The notes beneath the pieces are model-generated. The model was not told the DNA's origin. It was given only the letters and a program-made list of their open reading frames with translations, and searched no databases. From Streptomyces koelreuteriae (GTDB lineage: Bacteria; Actinomycetota; Actinomycetes; Streptomycetales; Streptomycetaceae), in NCBI RefSeq assembly GCF_018604545.1, contig NZ_CP075896.1, positions 5,084,001 through 5,148,000 of the forward strand: a stretch of 64,000 bases of DNA, given 5' to 3'. Position numbers and translations under genes: made by a program. Numbering within the stretch: the stretch's first letter is position 1; each line of letters starts with the position of its first letter. Below are positions 24,573 to 33,685 of the stretch, piece after piece.

Positions 24573-26809
24573 CGCTCGACCAGCGCCTCGGACCTCGCAC
24601 CGGCACCGGAGGTCCGGCGGGCCGCGGGCAGCGGCGCACCGCCCGCTTCGCCCAGCATCAGCAGGCGTACGACCCGCTCGGCCGCCTGCCCGTCCTCGAA
24701 CTCGCAGTACCGCTCCCGGAAGCCCGCCCGCAGCCGCTCCGCCTCCCTGTCCTGCCAGGTGCCGGACGCGAACAGCCAGGCCAGCTCCCGGTAGGAGCGC
24801 GACACATGGCCCGGCGCGTCGGCCGTGATGTCGAAGTAGGCGCCCCGGCTGGCCGCGAACGCGCCCCAGTCGTCGGCGTGGACGACGATCGGCCGGTCCA
24901 GGAGGGCGTAGTCGAACATCAGGGCCGAGTAGTCGGTGACCAGCGCGTCGGAGGCGAGCAGCACGTCCTCGACATGCGGCTCGTCGGTCGCGTCCACGAG
25001 CACGCCCCGCCGGTGCAGCTCGGCCAGCCCCAGGCCGCGCGCCACACCCCCGGCCAGTGAGGGGTGCAGCCGGACGACGAGGGTGTGGCCGGGGCCGAGG
25101 TCCTCGGCGAACCGGGCCGGGTCGAACCGGTCGACATGGCCGCCCTTGCGGTAGTCGCGCCGGGTCGGCGCGTACAGCACGACGGTGTCACCGTCGGGGA
25201 TGCCGAGCCGCTCGCGCACCTCCCGGCCCCGCTCCGGGTCCGCGCCGACCAGGGCGTCGTTGCGCGGGCTGCCGGTCCGCAGCGAGGTGAAGTGGCACGG
25301 GTAGGCCCGCTCCCAGGCCCGCTCGGCGTGCAGGCCCGCGACCAGGCTGTAGTCCCAGCGGTCGGCCCGGCGCAGCATCTGCGGAACGTCGAAGCCGTGC
25401 CGGGCACCCGGCTTGGTCAGCAGGTCGGCGCCCATGTACTTGAGCGGGGTGCCCTGGTGGGTGTGGATGTGGACGCTGCCGGGCCGCTTGGCCAGGGTGC
25501 CGGGCCAGTTGACGTTGTTCACCCAGTACGTGGCCCGTGCCATGACCTCGTGGTAGCGCCGCGAGCCCGGTGTCACATGGTCGATGCCGGGCGGCAGCGC
25601 GTCCACCGCGTCCTCCCGGACCACCCATACGCCCCGGATGTGCGGGGCGATCTCGCTGGCCTTGGCGTGGATCGCGGCCGGGTCGCCGGACACGCCCCGG
25701 TGGTGGGTCGCCGAGTAGACGGCGAGGTGCGGATCGAGCGGGCGCTTCGACTGGGCCGCGTACCAGGTGCGCAGAGCGGTCCCCGACGCCTTCCGCACCA
25801 CCCGCCGCTTCCGGCCCAGGGCACTCGCGCGCAGGTCCCGCAGACGCCGCACCGCCGCGTACGAGGCGTAGGGCGCCGACGCCAGCAGCCGCGTCTCGAC
25901 CCCGCGCCAGCCGTCCGGCTCCGGGAAGCCGCCCTCGGGGAGGTGCCGGCGGTGGAAGGAGCGGATCTCGCGGTAGAAGTCGCCCCGGTCCGCGGGCCGC
26001 ACCCGGTCCTCGCGGGCCAGCACGAACAGCATGTGGTCCAGCGCCCGTTCCAGCAGCAGCGGGCGCGCCCAGTCGAGGTCGGGGCGCTGCTCCAGGAACG
26101 CGAACAGGCCCTCGTACTGCGGGAAGATCTCGAAGTGCCGCCGCCCCGGCGTCCTGGTGATCGCGCCCTGTCTGCGCTGCCGGTACTCGACGCCGATCCG
26201 GCCGAGGCAGGCGATACGGTCCGCCAGCACCATCGACCGGTAGGTGACCGGCGCGTCCTCGTACAGCCCCGCCGCGTACTCCAGGCCGTGCTCCTCGAGG
26301 AACGCGCGCCGGTAGGCCTTGTTCCAGGCGACCAGGAACAGCTTCAGGTACTGCGGGCTCTCCCGGACGCGGAAGGTCTCCGTGCCCGCCTCGGCCAGCA
26401 GGTCCGCCGAATCACTGCGCCCGCCCCGGCCCCACCAGTGGGTGCGCACATGGTCGAAGACCAGCATGTCCGGGTCGCCGGTCGTCTCCAGACGCGCCGC
26501 CACGGCGGCCAGCAGACCCGGCGTGCAGCGGTCGTCGCTGTCGAGGAACAGGACGTAGTCGCCGGCCGCCCGCTCCCGCCCGGCGTTGCGGGCCCGGCCG
26601 AGGCCCACGTTCTCGGGCAGGTGCAGCACCCGCACCCGGGCGTCGCGGGCGGCGTACTCGTCGAGGATCGCGCCGCTGCCGTCGGGGGAGCGGTCGTCCA
26701 CGGCGATGACCTCGAAGTCGCCGTACGACTGGGTGAGCACCGAGTCGAGGCACTCGCGCAGGAAGCCCTGCACCTTGTAGACGGGGACGATGATGCTGAA
26801 GCGGGGCAC
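24569..26809 (-). CDS. GT2-CDP-glycerol glycerophosphotransferase fusion
   Basis: A bifunctional-looking protein of 746 residues. The N-terminal GT2 domain is intact: FSIIVPVYKVQGFL, DDRSPDGSG, ENVGLGRARNAG and FLDSDDRCTPG. The C-terminal half is TagF-like (YAPTRRDY, RLHPSLAGG, TDYSALMFDYALLDRP). The HGTPLK motif reads HQGTPLKYMG, so the residue normally His in TagF is Gln and a His precedes it. It probably adds polyol-phosphate or another phospho-unit and a sugar to a wall polymer on the cytoplasmic side. The GTG at 26809 matches the sibling N-terminus MPRFSI, with AAGGAG 12 nt upstream. It is separated from the gene before it by 8 nt and overlaps the AftB-like gene by ATGA, so it lies in an operon. 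Confidence 0.86.
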   Translation of the reverse strand: MPRFSIIVPVYKVQGFLRECLDSVLTQSYGDFEVIAVDDRSPDGSGAILDEYAARDARVRVLHLPENVGLGRARNAGRERAAGDYVLFLDSDDRCTPGLLAAVAARLETTGDPDMLVFDHVRTHWWGRGGRSDSADLLAEAGTETFRVRESPQYLKLFLVAWNKAYRRAFLEEHGLEYAAGLYEDAPVTYRSMVLADRIACLGRIGVEYRQRRQGAITRTPGRRHFEIFPQYEGLFAFLEQRPDLDWARPLLLERALDHMLFVLAREDRVRPADRGDFYREIRSFHRRHLPEGGFPEPDGWRGVETRLLASAPYASYAAVRRLRDLRASALGRKRRVVRKASGTALRTWYAAQSKRPLDPHLAVYSATHHRGVSGDPAAIHAKASEIAPHIRGVWVVREDAVDALPPGIDHVTPGSRRYHEVMARATYWVNNVNWPGTLAKRPGSVHIHTHQGTPLKYMGADLLTKPGARHGFDVPQMLRRADRWDYSLVAGLHAERAWERAYPCHFTSLRTGSPRNDALVGADPERGREVRERLGIPDGDTVVLYAPTRRDYRKGGHVDRFDPARFAEDLGPGHTLVVRLHPSLAGGVARGLGLAELHRRGVLVDATDEPHVEDVLLASDALVTDYSALMFDYALLDRPIVVHADDWGAFAASRGAYFDITADAPGHVSRSYRELAWLFASGTWQDREAERLRAGFRERYCEFEDGQAAERVVRLLMLGEAGGAPLPAARRTSGAGARSEALVER

Positions 26810-26817
26810 TTCTTCGG

Positions 26818-29016
26818 TCAGCTCCTTACGAGGGTGGCGGCGGGGGCCGGGACGCGCTCCGCGAGCGGGGTCACGGGCGGGATCGACTCGGGCGGCTCCC
26901 CCAGCAGCACCCGGCGTACGACGCGCTCGGCGGCCCGCCCGTCGTCGAACTGGCAGAAGCGCTCCCGGAACGCGGCCCGCAGGGCCGTCGCCGACTCGTC
27001 CGCGTAACCGCCGTCGGTGAAGGCCGCCGCCAGCTCCTCGGGCGTACGGGCGACGCGGCCGGGCGGGCACTCCATCAGGTCGAAGTAGACGCCCCGCGTC
27101 TCCCGGTAGACGTCCCAGTCGTCGGCGTACACGACGATCGGCCGGTCCAGGTTGGCGTAGTCGAACATGATCGACGAGTAGTCGGTGATCAGCGCGTCGG
27201 CGGCCAGGCACACGTCCTCGGAGGACCGGTGCCCCGTGACGTCGATGATCCGGTCGCCGCTCCGGCCGGGCCCCCGGTCGTAGAAGTAGTGGGCGCGCAG
27301 CAGCACCACCCAGTCGTCGCCGATCGCCTCGCAGAACTCGGCCAGGTCCAGGCCGGACGAGAAGCCGGTGGCCCAGTCGCGGTGCGTGGGGGCGTAGAGG
27401 ATCGCCTTCTTGCCCTCGGGGATCCCGAGTTCCTTGCGGACGCGGGCGACGTCCTCGGCGGACGCCGTGTAGTAGACGTCGTTGCGCGGATAGCCGTACT
27501 CGAGGGTCTCGTGCGCGCCGGGGAACGCCTTCTCCCACATCTCGGTGGAGTGCCGGTTGGACGTGAGGTTGTAGTCCCAGCGGTCCATCCGGGCCAGCAG
27601 CCTGGCGAAGCTCCCCGTCGCCGCCGCCACCACGGGATACGTCGCCTGGTCGGCGCCCATCGTCTTCAGCGGGGTGCCGTGCTGGGTCTGCAGATGCGTG
27701 CTGCCTGGGCGTTTGACCACGGCGTCCGCGAAGTTGGCGTTGTTGACCAGGTACCGGGCGCGGGCCAGGGCCTCCCAGTACTTCCGGCTGCCGATGACCG
27801 CGTACTCCACGTCCTTCGGCAGGCTCTGAACCGCGTCCGCCTCCACCAGGAACACCGAGCGCAGATGCGGGGCGAGCACGCGGGCCTTGGCGTGGATCGC
27901 GGCCGGGTTGCAGGCGTAGCCGCGGCCCCAGTACGCGCAGTACACGGCGAGGTTCCGATCGAGGGGGAGGCGCAGGTTCACCGCGTAGCGCAGCCGGGTG
28001 CGCAGCCCCCGGGGGCGCGGAAGCAGCGCGGCGGCGCGCAGCGCCCGCTGGTTGACGGCGCGCAGGGCGCGGAACGCCGGGTACGAACCGGCTGCCAGCA
28101 GCCGGTGCTGGACGCCGAGGCTGCCGCCGGGGGCCCGGTAGCCGGTGGGACGGTGCCGCCGGTAGAGCGCGCCCGCCCGGCGGAAGAAGGCACGGCGCCC
28201 GCCCGTCAGCCGCCGGGGGTGGGCGGCCGTCTTCAGCACGGCGGCGAAGAGCTGCGTGAACAGCGGCTCCAGCCGGTCCGCCGACAGCCCCTGCTCCCCG
28301 GCCCGGGTCAGCACCAGCTCGCTCTGGTCGAGCAGTTCGGCGTGGTGCTCGCCCGGAAGGTTCAGCCGGTTGCCCTGCCGGCGCAGCAGATGCCGGACGA
28401 CGACCGCGCGCAGGGCCGCCACCCGCTCCGCCCGCAGGGCGACCAGGGCGCCGAACCCGACGTCGGTGAAGTGGCCGCCGGGGAAGGTGATGTCCCGCTC
28501 GGTGAGGAAGGCCCGGCGGTAGACCGCGCTCCACGCCGGGAGCGTCACGCCCGTCAGCTCCGGGGCCCGGTCGGGGGAGAAGACCCCGTCCGGTGTCCTG
28601 GCCAGCAGAGGTGCCGCCGGGTTGGTCGGCTCGCCCTCCCACCAGGGGGCGCGCTCGTGCTCGAAGTACAGCGCGTCCACGTCGCCCACCGCGCTCAGCC
28701 GGGCGTCCAGCGCCGCCAGTGCCCCCGGGACCAGGACGTCGTCGCCGTCGAGGAACAGCACATGGCCCCCGACGGCCGCCCGCAGCCCGGTGTTGCGCGC
28801 CCCGGCCAGCCCGGCCGACGGCGGGGAGTGCACCGGCGTCACCCGGCAGTCCCGCTCGGCGTACCCGGCGACGACGTCGGCCGCCGGTGCGTCGGGTGCG
28901 TCGCACACCGGGATCAGCTCGAAGTCGCCGAACGACTGGGCGAGGACCGAGTCCAGCGCCAGGGACAGCCGGCCCGCGACCCCATGGGACGGGACGACGA
29001 TGCTGAAGCGGGGCAT
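26818..29016 (-). CDS. GT2-CDP-glycerol glycerophosphotransferase fusion
   Basis: A protein of 732 residues. The GT2 domain begins MPRFSIVVPSHG and keeps FLDGDDVLVPG as metal site; the first Asp pair is weakened to VCDAPDAPA, so its nucleotide site looks altered. The C-terminal TagF-like domain is the most canonical of the four: QHGTPLKTMG with the expected His, YGYPRNDVYY, YAPTHRDW, LRAHYFYDRG and TDYSSIMFDYANLDRP. It is likely the main poly(polyol-phosphate) polymerase of this locus, acting at the inner membrane face. The ATG at 29016 is clear. It is 61 nt downstream of the next fusion gene and 8 nt upstream of the previous one, in one transcription unit. Confidence 0.88.
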   Translation of the reverse strand: MPRFSIVVPSHGVAGRLSLALDSVLAQSFGDFELIPVCDAPDAPAADVVAGYAERDCRVTPVHSPPSAGLAGARNTGLRAAVGGHVLFLDGDDVLVPGALAALDARLSAVGDVDALYFEHERAPWWEGEPTNPAAPLLARTPDGVFSPDRAPELTGVTLPAWSAVYRRAFLTERDITFPGGHFTDVGFGALVALRAERVAALRAVVVRHLLRRQGNRLNLPGEHHAELLDQSELVLTRAGEQGLSADRLEPLFTQLFAAVLKTAAHPRRLTGGRRAFFRRAGALYRRHRPTGYRAPGGSLGVQHRLLAAGSYPAFRALRAVNQRALRAAALLPRPRGLRTRLRYAVNLRLPLDRNLAVYCAYWGRGYACNPAAIHAKARVLAPHLRSVFLVEADAVQSLPKDVEYAVIGSRKYWEALARARYLVNNANFADAVVKRPGSTHLQTQHGTPLKTMGADQATYPVVAAATGSFARLLARMDRWDYNLTSNRHSTEMWEKAFPGAHETLEYGYPRNDVYYTASAEDVARVRKELGIPEGKKAILYAPTHRDWATGFSSGLDLAEFCEAIGDDWVVLLRAHYFYDRGPGRSGDRIIDVTGHRSSEDVCLAADALITDYSSIMFDYANLDRPIVVYADDWDVYRETRGVYFDLMECPPGRVARTPEELAAAFTDGGYADESATALRAAFRERFCQFDDGRAAERVVRRVLLGEPPESIPPVTPLAERVPAPAATLVRS

Positions 29017-29077
29017 TCTGCTCTTTCTGTAGAGGGCTTCGAGCGCTTCGAGGGGTTTCGGGGATCTTCGAGGCTCT

Positions 29078-31336
29078 TCAGAGGTGGTCGGTGACGTTTG
29101 GGGGACCGGCCGGCCGCGGCACCGTGGTGAGCGGCTCGCGCGTCAGCGAGGCCGCCGCCGACGGCACCGGACGGCGCTCGTCGAGCGGGACGACCGGCGG
29201 CAGCTCCGACTCCCCGAGAACGACACGGCGGACGACCCGCTCGGCGGCCCGTCCGTCGTCGTAGGCGCAGAACCGCTCGCGGAACGCCGCGCGGAGCTGG
29301 GTCGAGCGGGAGCCCCGCCAGTGGCCGGTGGCGAAGATGTCGATCAGCTCGTCCTCACCGCGCGCGAGGGCGCCCGGCGGGGAGGCCCGCAGGTCGAAGT
29401 AGGTGCCGCGGGCGGCCTCGTACGCCTCCCAGTCGTCGGCGTGGATCACGATCGGCCGGTCCAGGTTGGCGTAGTCGAACATCAGCGACGAGTAGTCCGT
29501 GACCAGGGCGTCCGAGGCCAGACAGAGCGACTCCACGCTCGGATGGTCGCTGACGTCGACGACCCGGCCGCGGGTGGTGGCCAGCGGGGCGCCGTAGGCG
29601 TGGTGGGCGCGGGCCAGGACGATGAAGCGCGGGCCGAGGCGGCGCACGATCCGCTGGAGGTCGAGCGTGCGGTGCTGGGAGCGGCGGTAGTCGCGGTGGG
29701 TCGGCGCGTAGAGGATCGCCACCGTGCCCTCCGGGATGCCCAGCGAGGCGCGCAGCCGGGCCACGTCCGCCTCGGTCGCCGTCCGGAACACGTCGTTGCG
29801 CGGGTAGCCGTACTCCAGCGTGGTGTAGCGGCCGGGGTGGACGCGCTCCTGGGTCAGGGTGGTGTGGCGGTTGGCGGACAGCACGTAGTCCCACTGGTCG
29901 ACGCCCTTGAGCAGTCGGCCGAAGTCCCGGCCGCGGGCCGCCGCCGGGCGTTCCTGGAGGTCCAGGCCGATGTGCCCCAGCGGGGTGCCCTGCCCGGTCT
30001 GGATCAGGACCTGGCCCCGGCGCTTGACCAGGCGGTCGTCGAAGTCGGTGTTGCTGACCAGGTACCGGGAGCGGGCGAGCGCCGTCCAGTAGGCGGCGGA
30101 GCCGGGGACGAGGCAGCGCGGGCCGGGCGGACTGGCGTGGTGGTGCTCCGGACGGGCGATCCACGCCGTGCGGATGTGCGGCGCGAGGTCGCGGATCGTG
30201 GACTCCAGCGCGCCCGGGTTGCAGCCGTGGCCGCGGCCGTCGTAGGCGGCGAAGACGGCCCGGTCGCGCACCGGCAGACGGCGCTGGACGCCGTAGTGGA
30301 CCCGGAGCGCGGCGGTCCGCAGACCGCGCAGCAGCATGCCGGAGGTCCGGGCGGCGGCGCGGTGCAGGGCCGCCGTCAGATGCAGCGTGCGGTAGGTGCG
30401 GTGCAGGCCGAAGCGGATCAGGGTGTGGTGCACCCGGGCGCGCAGGGGCGCGGACGGGCAGGGGGTGCGGTAGCGGCGGTGGTGGGCGCGGGCCCGGCGC
30501 AGGAAGTCCGCCCGTGAGCCGCGCGGCAGCCGGTCCGGCCGGGAGTACACGATCGCCAGATGGTTGATCATGCGGCGGAACAGCGCCGGCCGCCACCGGT
30601 TCAGTTCGGGGCGCTCGTCGAGATACGCGAACACCCGGTCGTACTGGTCGAAGACGTCGAAGTGCCGCTCACTGGTGGTGCGCAGGATGCTGCCCATGCG
30701 CCGCTGCCGGTAGTGCACACAGACGCGGTCGAGGGTCGCGATCGACTCGGCCGTCATCAGCACCGGGTACGTCCACGGCGTGTCCTCGTAGTAGCCGGGC
30801 GGGAAGGCGAACCCCTTCTCCTCGAGGAACTCCCGCCGGTAGGCCTTGTTCCAGGCGACCATCAGCAGCTTCAGCAGGCCCGGCCGGTCCTCCAGGCGGA
30901 AGGGGGCCGGGCCCTCCTCGCTGAGCTGCAGGGCCGCCTGGTTGCGGACCGCCTCGCCCGTCCAGTGGGTGCGCGCGTAGTCGAAGACCAGGACGTCCGG
31001 CTCGCCGGTCTCCTTCAGCCGGTCGGCGATGGAGCGCAGCGCGTCGGGCGTGAGGGTGTCGTCGCTGTCGAGGAACAGCAGGTAGTCGCCGCTGGCGCGC
31101 GCCACTCCGGCGTTGCGGGCGGGGCCCAGGCCGACGTTCTCCGGCAGATGGACGGGCTGTACACGCGCGTCGCGGGCGGCGAACTCGTCGATGATCGCGC
31201 CGCACGCGTCCGGCGAGCAGTCGTCGACGACGATCAGTTCCAGATCGGGACAGGACTGGGAGAGCACCGACTCCAGGCACTCGTGCAGGTACGCCTGAAC
31301 CTGGTACGCGGGGACAATGACACTGAACCTGGGCAA
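29078..31336 (-). CDS. GT2-CDP-glycerol glycerophosphotransferase fusion
   Basis: A protein of 752 residues from TTG 31336, which gives LPRFSVIVPAYQ and aligns with the sibling starts; the frame is open to ATG 31444, so a longer form cannot be excluded. The GT2 domain is intact (DDCSPDACG, ENVGLGPARNAG, FLDSDDTLTPD). The TagF-like half has YGYPRNDVFR, YAPTHRDY, ARAHHAYG and TDYSSLMFDYANLDRP. Its HGTPLK motif is GQGTPLGHIG, losing both the His and the Lys. It is the first gene of the three-fusion run and is likely co-transcribed with the following fusions and the AftB-like gene. Its acceptor or donor may differ from classical TagF. Confidence 0.84.
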   Translation of the reverse strand: MPRFSVIVPAYQVQAYLHECLESVLSQSCPDLELIVVDDCSPDACGAIIDEFAARDARVQPVHLPENVGLGPARNAGVARASGDYLLFLDSDDTLTPDALRSIADRLKETGEPDVLVFDYARTHWTGEAVRNQAALQLSEEGPAPFRLEDRPGLLKLLMVAWNKAYRREFLEEKGFAFPPGYYEDTPWTYPVLMTAESIATLDRVCVHYRQRRMGSILRTTSERHFDVFDQYDRVFAYLDERPELNRWRPALFRRMINHLAIVYSRPDRLPRGSRADFLRRARAHHRRYRTPCPSAPLRARVHHTLIRFGLHRTYRTLHLTAALHRAAARTSGMLLRGLRTAALRVHYGVQRRLPVRDRAVFAAYDGRGHGCNPGALESTIRDLAPHIRTAWIARPEHHHASPPGPRCLVPGSAAYWTALARSRYLVSNTDFDDRLVKRRGQVLIQTGQGTPLGHIGLDLQERPAAARGRDFGRLLKGVDQWDYVLSANRHTTLTQERVHPGRYTTLEYGYPRNDVFRTATEADVARLRASLGIPEGTVAILYAPTHRDYRRSQHRTLDLQRIVRRLGPRFIVLARAHHAYGAPLATTRGRVVDVSDHPSVESLCLASDALVTDYSSLMFDYANLDRPIVIHADDWEAYEAARGTYFDLRASPPGALARGEDELIDIFATGHWRGSRSTQLRAAFRERFCAYDDGRAAERVVRRVVLGESELPPVVPLDERRPVPSAAASLTREPLTTVPRPAGPPNVTDHL

Positions 31337-31428
31337 GAGGCATCCATCGGTCGGCGCGGGCGTTCGGCCCGGGAACGGCCGGGAGGGCCACTTGGTTACG
31401 GCGGCTACGTCATCCGGGGGAATCCCGA

Positions 31429-31456
31429 AGGGGCGGACCGTCACCGGCCCGCCCCT
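31429..31456 (-). terminator. Hairpin terminator of the sugar ABC importer operon
   Basis: AGGGGCGG pairs perfectly with CCGCCCCT, with an inner CCG/CGG pairing. It begins 22 nt after the last permease gene on the minus strand. Confidence 0.55.
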
Positions 31457-31477
31457 CCAACTCCCTTGTTCTGACGC

Positions 31478-32338
31478 CTACTTGACCGCTCCAGCCATCA
31501 CGCCGGACACGAACTGCCGCTGGAACGCGAAGAAGACGGCCAGCGGGATCACCATGGAGATGAACGCGCCGGGTGCCAGCACATCGATGTTGTTGCCGAA
31601 CTGCCGTACCTGCGTCTGCAGCGCGACCGTGATCGGCTGGCTCCCGGAGTCCGAGAAGATCAGCGCGACCAGCAGGTCGTTCCACACCCACAGGAACTGG
31701 AAGATGCCGAGGGCGGCGATCGCCGGGCCGCCGAGCGGCATCACGACACGGAAGAACAGGCGCAGTTCACCCGCCCCGTCCAGGCGCGCCGCCTCCAGCA
31801 GCTCCCTCGGGATCTCGGCGAAGAAGTTCCGCAGCAGGAACACCGCGAACGGCAGACCGAAGCCGACGTGGAAGAGCACCACGCCGAGCACCGAGCCGAA
31901 GATGCCGATGTTGCCGAAGAGTTCGGCGATCGGGATCAGCGCGACCTGCACCGGTACGACCAACAGGCCGACCACACCGAGGAACCACCAGTCCCGGCCC
32001 GGGAACTCCATCCACGCGAAGGCATAGCCCGCCAGCGAGCCGATGATCACCACCAGCAGGGTCGCCGGGACGGTGATCCACACCGTGTTCAGCAGGGAAC
32101 CGGTGATGTCGTCGTTCTCCAGCAGTTTCGCGTAGCTGTCGAAGGTGATCTGCGAGGGCTCCGTGAACACCTTCCACCAGCCGCTCGCCGCGATGTCCTC
32201 CGGCGAGCGGAGACTGGCCAGCAGCAGACCGAGCGTCGGCACCAGCCAGAACAGGCCGACCAGGATGAGGAACACCCTCACCAGCCCCCCGCTGACGCCC
32301 TCGGCGAGCCGGGACCCCAGCGACTGCTTCGCCTTCAT
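31478..32338 (-). CDS. Carbohydrate ABC transporter permease (MalG-type)
   Basis: A binding-protein-dependent permease of 286 residues with six predicted helices. The cytoplasmic EAA loop that docks the ATPase reads EIPRELLEAARLDGAGELRLFFRVVMPLGGPA. A short N-terminus precedes the first helix (LVRVFLILVGLFWLVPTLGLLLASL). The C-terminus QRQFVSGVMAGAVK is typical of MalG-class sugar permeases. The ATG at 32338 overlaps the stop of the partner permease by 4 nt. No ATPase gene is in the operon. In Streptomyces the shared ATPase MsiK energises many sugar importers, which would explain the absence. The sugar is unknown. Confidence 0.92.
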   Translation of the reverse strand: MKAKQSLGSRLAEGVSGGLVRVFLILVGLFWLVPTLGLLLASLRSPEDIAASGWWKVFTEPSQITFDSYAKLLENDDITGSLLNTVWITVPATLLVVIIGSLAGYAFAWMEFPGRDWWFLGVVGLLVVPVQVALIPIAELFGNIGIFGSVLGVVLFHVGFGLPFAVFLLRNFFAEIPRELLEAARLDGAGELRLFFRVVMPLGGPAIAALGIFQFLWVWNDLLVALIFSDSGSQPITVALQTQVRQFGNNIDVLAPGAFISMVIPLAVFFAFQRQFVSGVMAGAVK

Positions 32339-33681
32339 CGCCGCACCTCCCGCCGCAGCCGCCGTACGTTGAACCACATCACCGGGATCACCAGGAGCAG
32401 CAGGAACACCGAGATGGCGCTCGCGACGCCCGGCTGGTCCTCGGAGAAGCCCTTGCGGTACAGCTCCAGGGCCAGGACGTTCGCGTCGTCCTGGGAGGAG
32501 CCGGGGGCGATGATGAAGACCAGGTCGAAGACCTTCAGCACATTGATCATCAGGGTGACGGTGACGACCGCGAGGACCGGCGCCAGCAGCGGCACCGTGA
32601 CCCGTCTGAACACCTGCCACTCGCTCGCGCCGTCGACCCGGGCCGCCTCCAGCAGCTCCCGGGGCACACTCGCGAGCCCGGCCGCGATCAGCACCATCGC
32701 GAAGCCCGCCCACATCCAGATGTACGAGCCGATGATGGACGGGGTGACCAGGGACGGGCCGAGCCAGTCCAGGCCGTTGTAGGGCTCCTTGAAGTTGCTT
32801 GCGGGGAGTTTCAGTTGGGCCCCGTCGGCCGAGGCCGGCAGCGTGAAGGTGCCGTCACCGGCCGCCGTCGCCGAGGCCACGACCCTGCCGTCCTTCACCG
32901 CCTCGATCCTCATGCCGGCGTAGCCCAGTTCGGCCGCGTCGACCCCGCCCAGGGTGCCCACGCCCTTGCCCCGCGTGAAGTCCTGCCAGGTCGTGCCGGT
33001 GACCTTGTCCGGCTCGGGTTTCGGCGCCACGGCGGCCTTCGCGCCGTCGGGCATCAGATCGGGCGCCACACCCACCAGGGGCAGCGAGACGGGCTCGCCC
33101 GCGCGGACGGGCGACTTGGTGATGAACGCGCCGCCGCCGGCCGGCTCCAGCGGCGACTGCCGGCCCGGATGGGCCTTCGGGAACGCCGACGCCTGCGCGA
33201 ACGTGTCGTGCACGCCCACCCACACCGCGTTCGCCACGCCCTTGTCCGGATCCTGGTCGTACACCAGGCGGAAGATGATGCCCGCCGCCAGCATCGAGAT
33301 CGCCATCGGCATGAAGACGACCAGCTTGAACGCCGTACCCCAGCGCACCCGTTCGGTCAGCACCGCGAAGACCAGGCCGAGCGCCGTCGCGACCGTCGGC
33401 GCGAACACCACCCAGAACACGTTGTTCTTCAGCGCGGTGCGGATGCCGTCGTCGGTGAAGAGAGCCTTGTAGTTGTCCATCCCGGCGAAGCTCTCGCCGG
33501 GCTGGTCGTAGAAGCTGCGTACGACCGAGTACCCGATCGGGTACACCACGAGCGCGCCGAGCAGGACGAGCGCGGGCAGCAGGAACAGCGCCACGACGGT
33601 CCTGCGGGTGCCGGTCACACTCTTGCGCGTCTTGGGAGCGGCAGGGGGCTTGCCGCCCCCTGCCGCCGTGGCCGACGTCAT
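32335..33681 (-). CDS. Carbohydrate ABC permease (MalF-type) with inserted extracellular domain
   Basis: A sugar permease of 448 residues, long for this family (about 290-310). Helices 1-3 lie before residue 140. Helix 4 and the EAA loop (VPRELLEAARVDGASEWQVFRRV) come after residue 310. Between them, about residues 155-300 form an added domain that sits where an extracellular loop is expected. It is Pro/Gly rich and ends in a beta-rich stretch (RIEAVKDGRVVASATAAGDG, FTLPA) resembling carboxypeptidase-regulatory or transthyretin-like modules. E. coli MalF has a large P2 loop that contacts the binding protein, but in a different position and fold. The ATG is at 33681, only 4 nt after the binding-protein gene's stop, so it is translationally linked. 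Confidence 0.9.
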   Translation of the reverse strand: MTSATAAGGGKPPAAPKTRKSVTGTRRTVVALFLLPALVLLGALVVYPIGYSVVRSFYDQPGESFAGMDNYKALFTDDGIRTALKNNVFWVVFAPTVATALGLVFAVLTERVRWGTAFKLVVFMPMAISMLAAGIIFRLVYDQDPDKGVANAVWVGVHDTFAQASAFPKAHPGRQSPLEPAGGGAFITKSPVRAGEPVSLPLVGVAPDLMPDGAKAAVAPKPEPDKVTGTTWQDFTRGKGVGTLGGVDAAELGYAGMRIEAVKDGRVVASATAAGDGTFTLPASADGAQLKLPASNFKEPYNGLDWLGPSLVTPSIIGSYIWMWAGFAMVLIAAGLASVPRELLEAARVDGASEWQVFRRVTVPLLAPVLAVVTVTLMINVLKVFDLVFIIAPGSSQDDANVLALELYRKGFSEDQPGVASAISVFLLLLVIPVMWFNVRRLRREVRR

Positions 33682-33685
33682 GACA

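Noticed and set aside
10844..31336. A phage-defence or secondary-metabolite cluster
   Set aside because: No nuclease, toxin-antitoxin, PKS, NRPS or terpene gene; all genes fit wall polymer synthesis or stress response.
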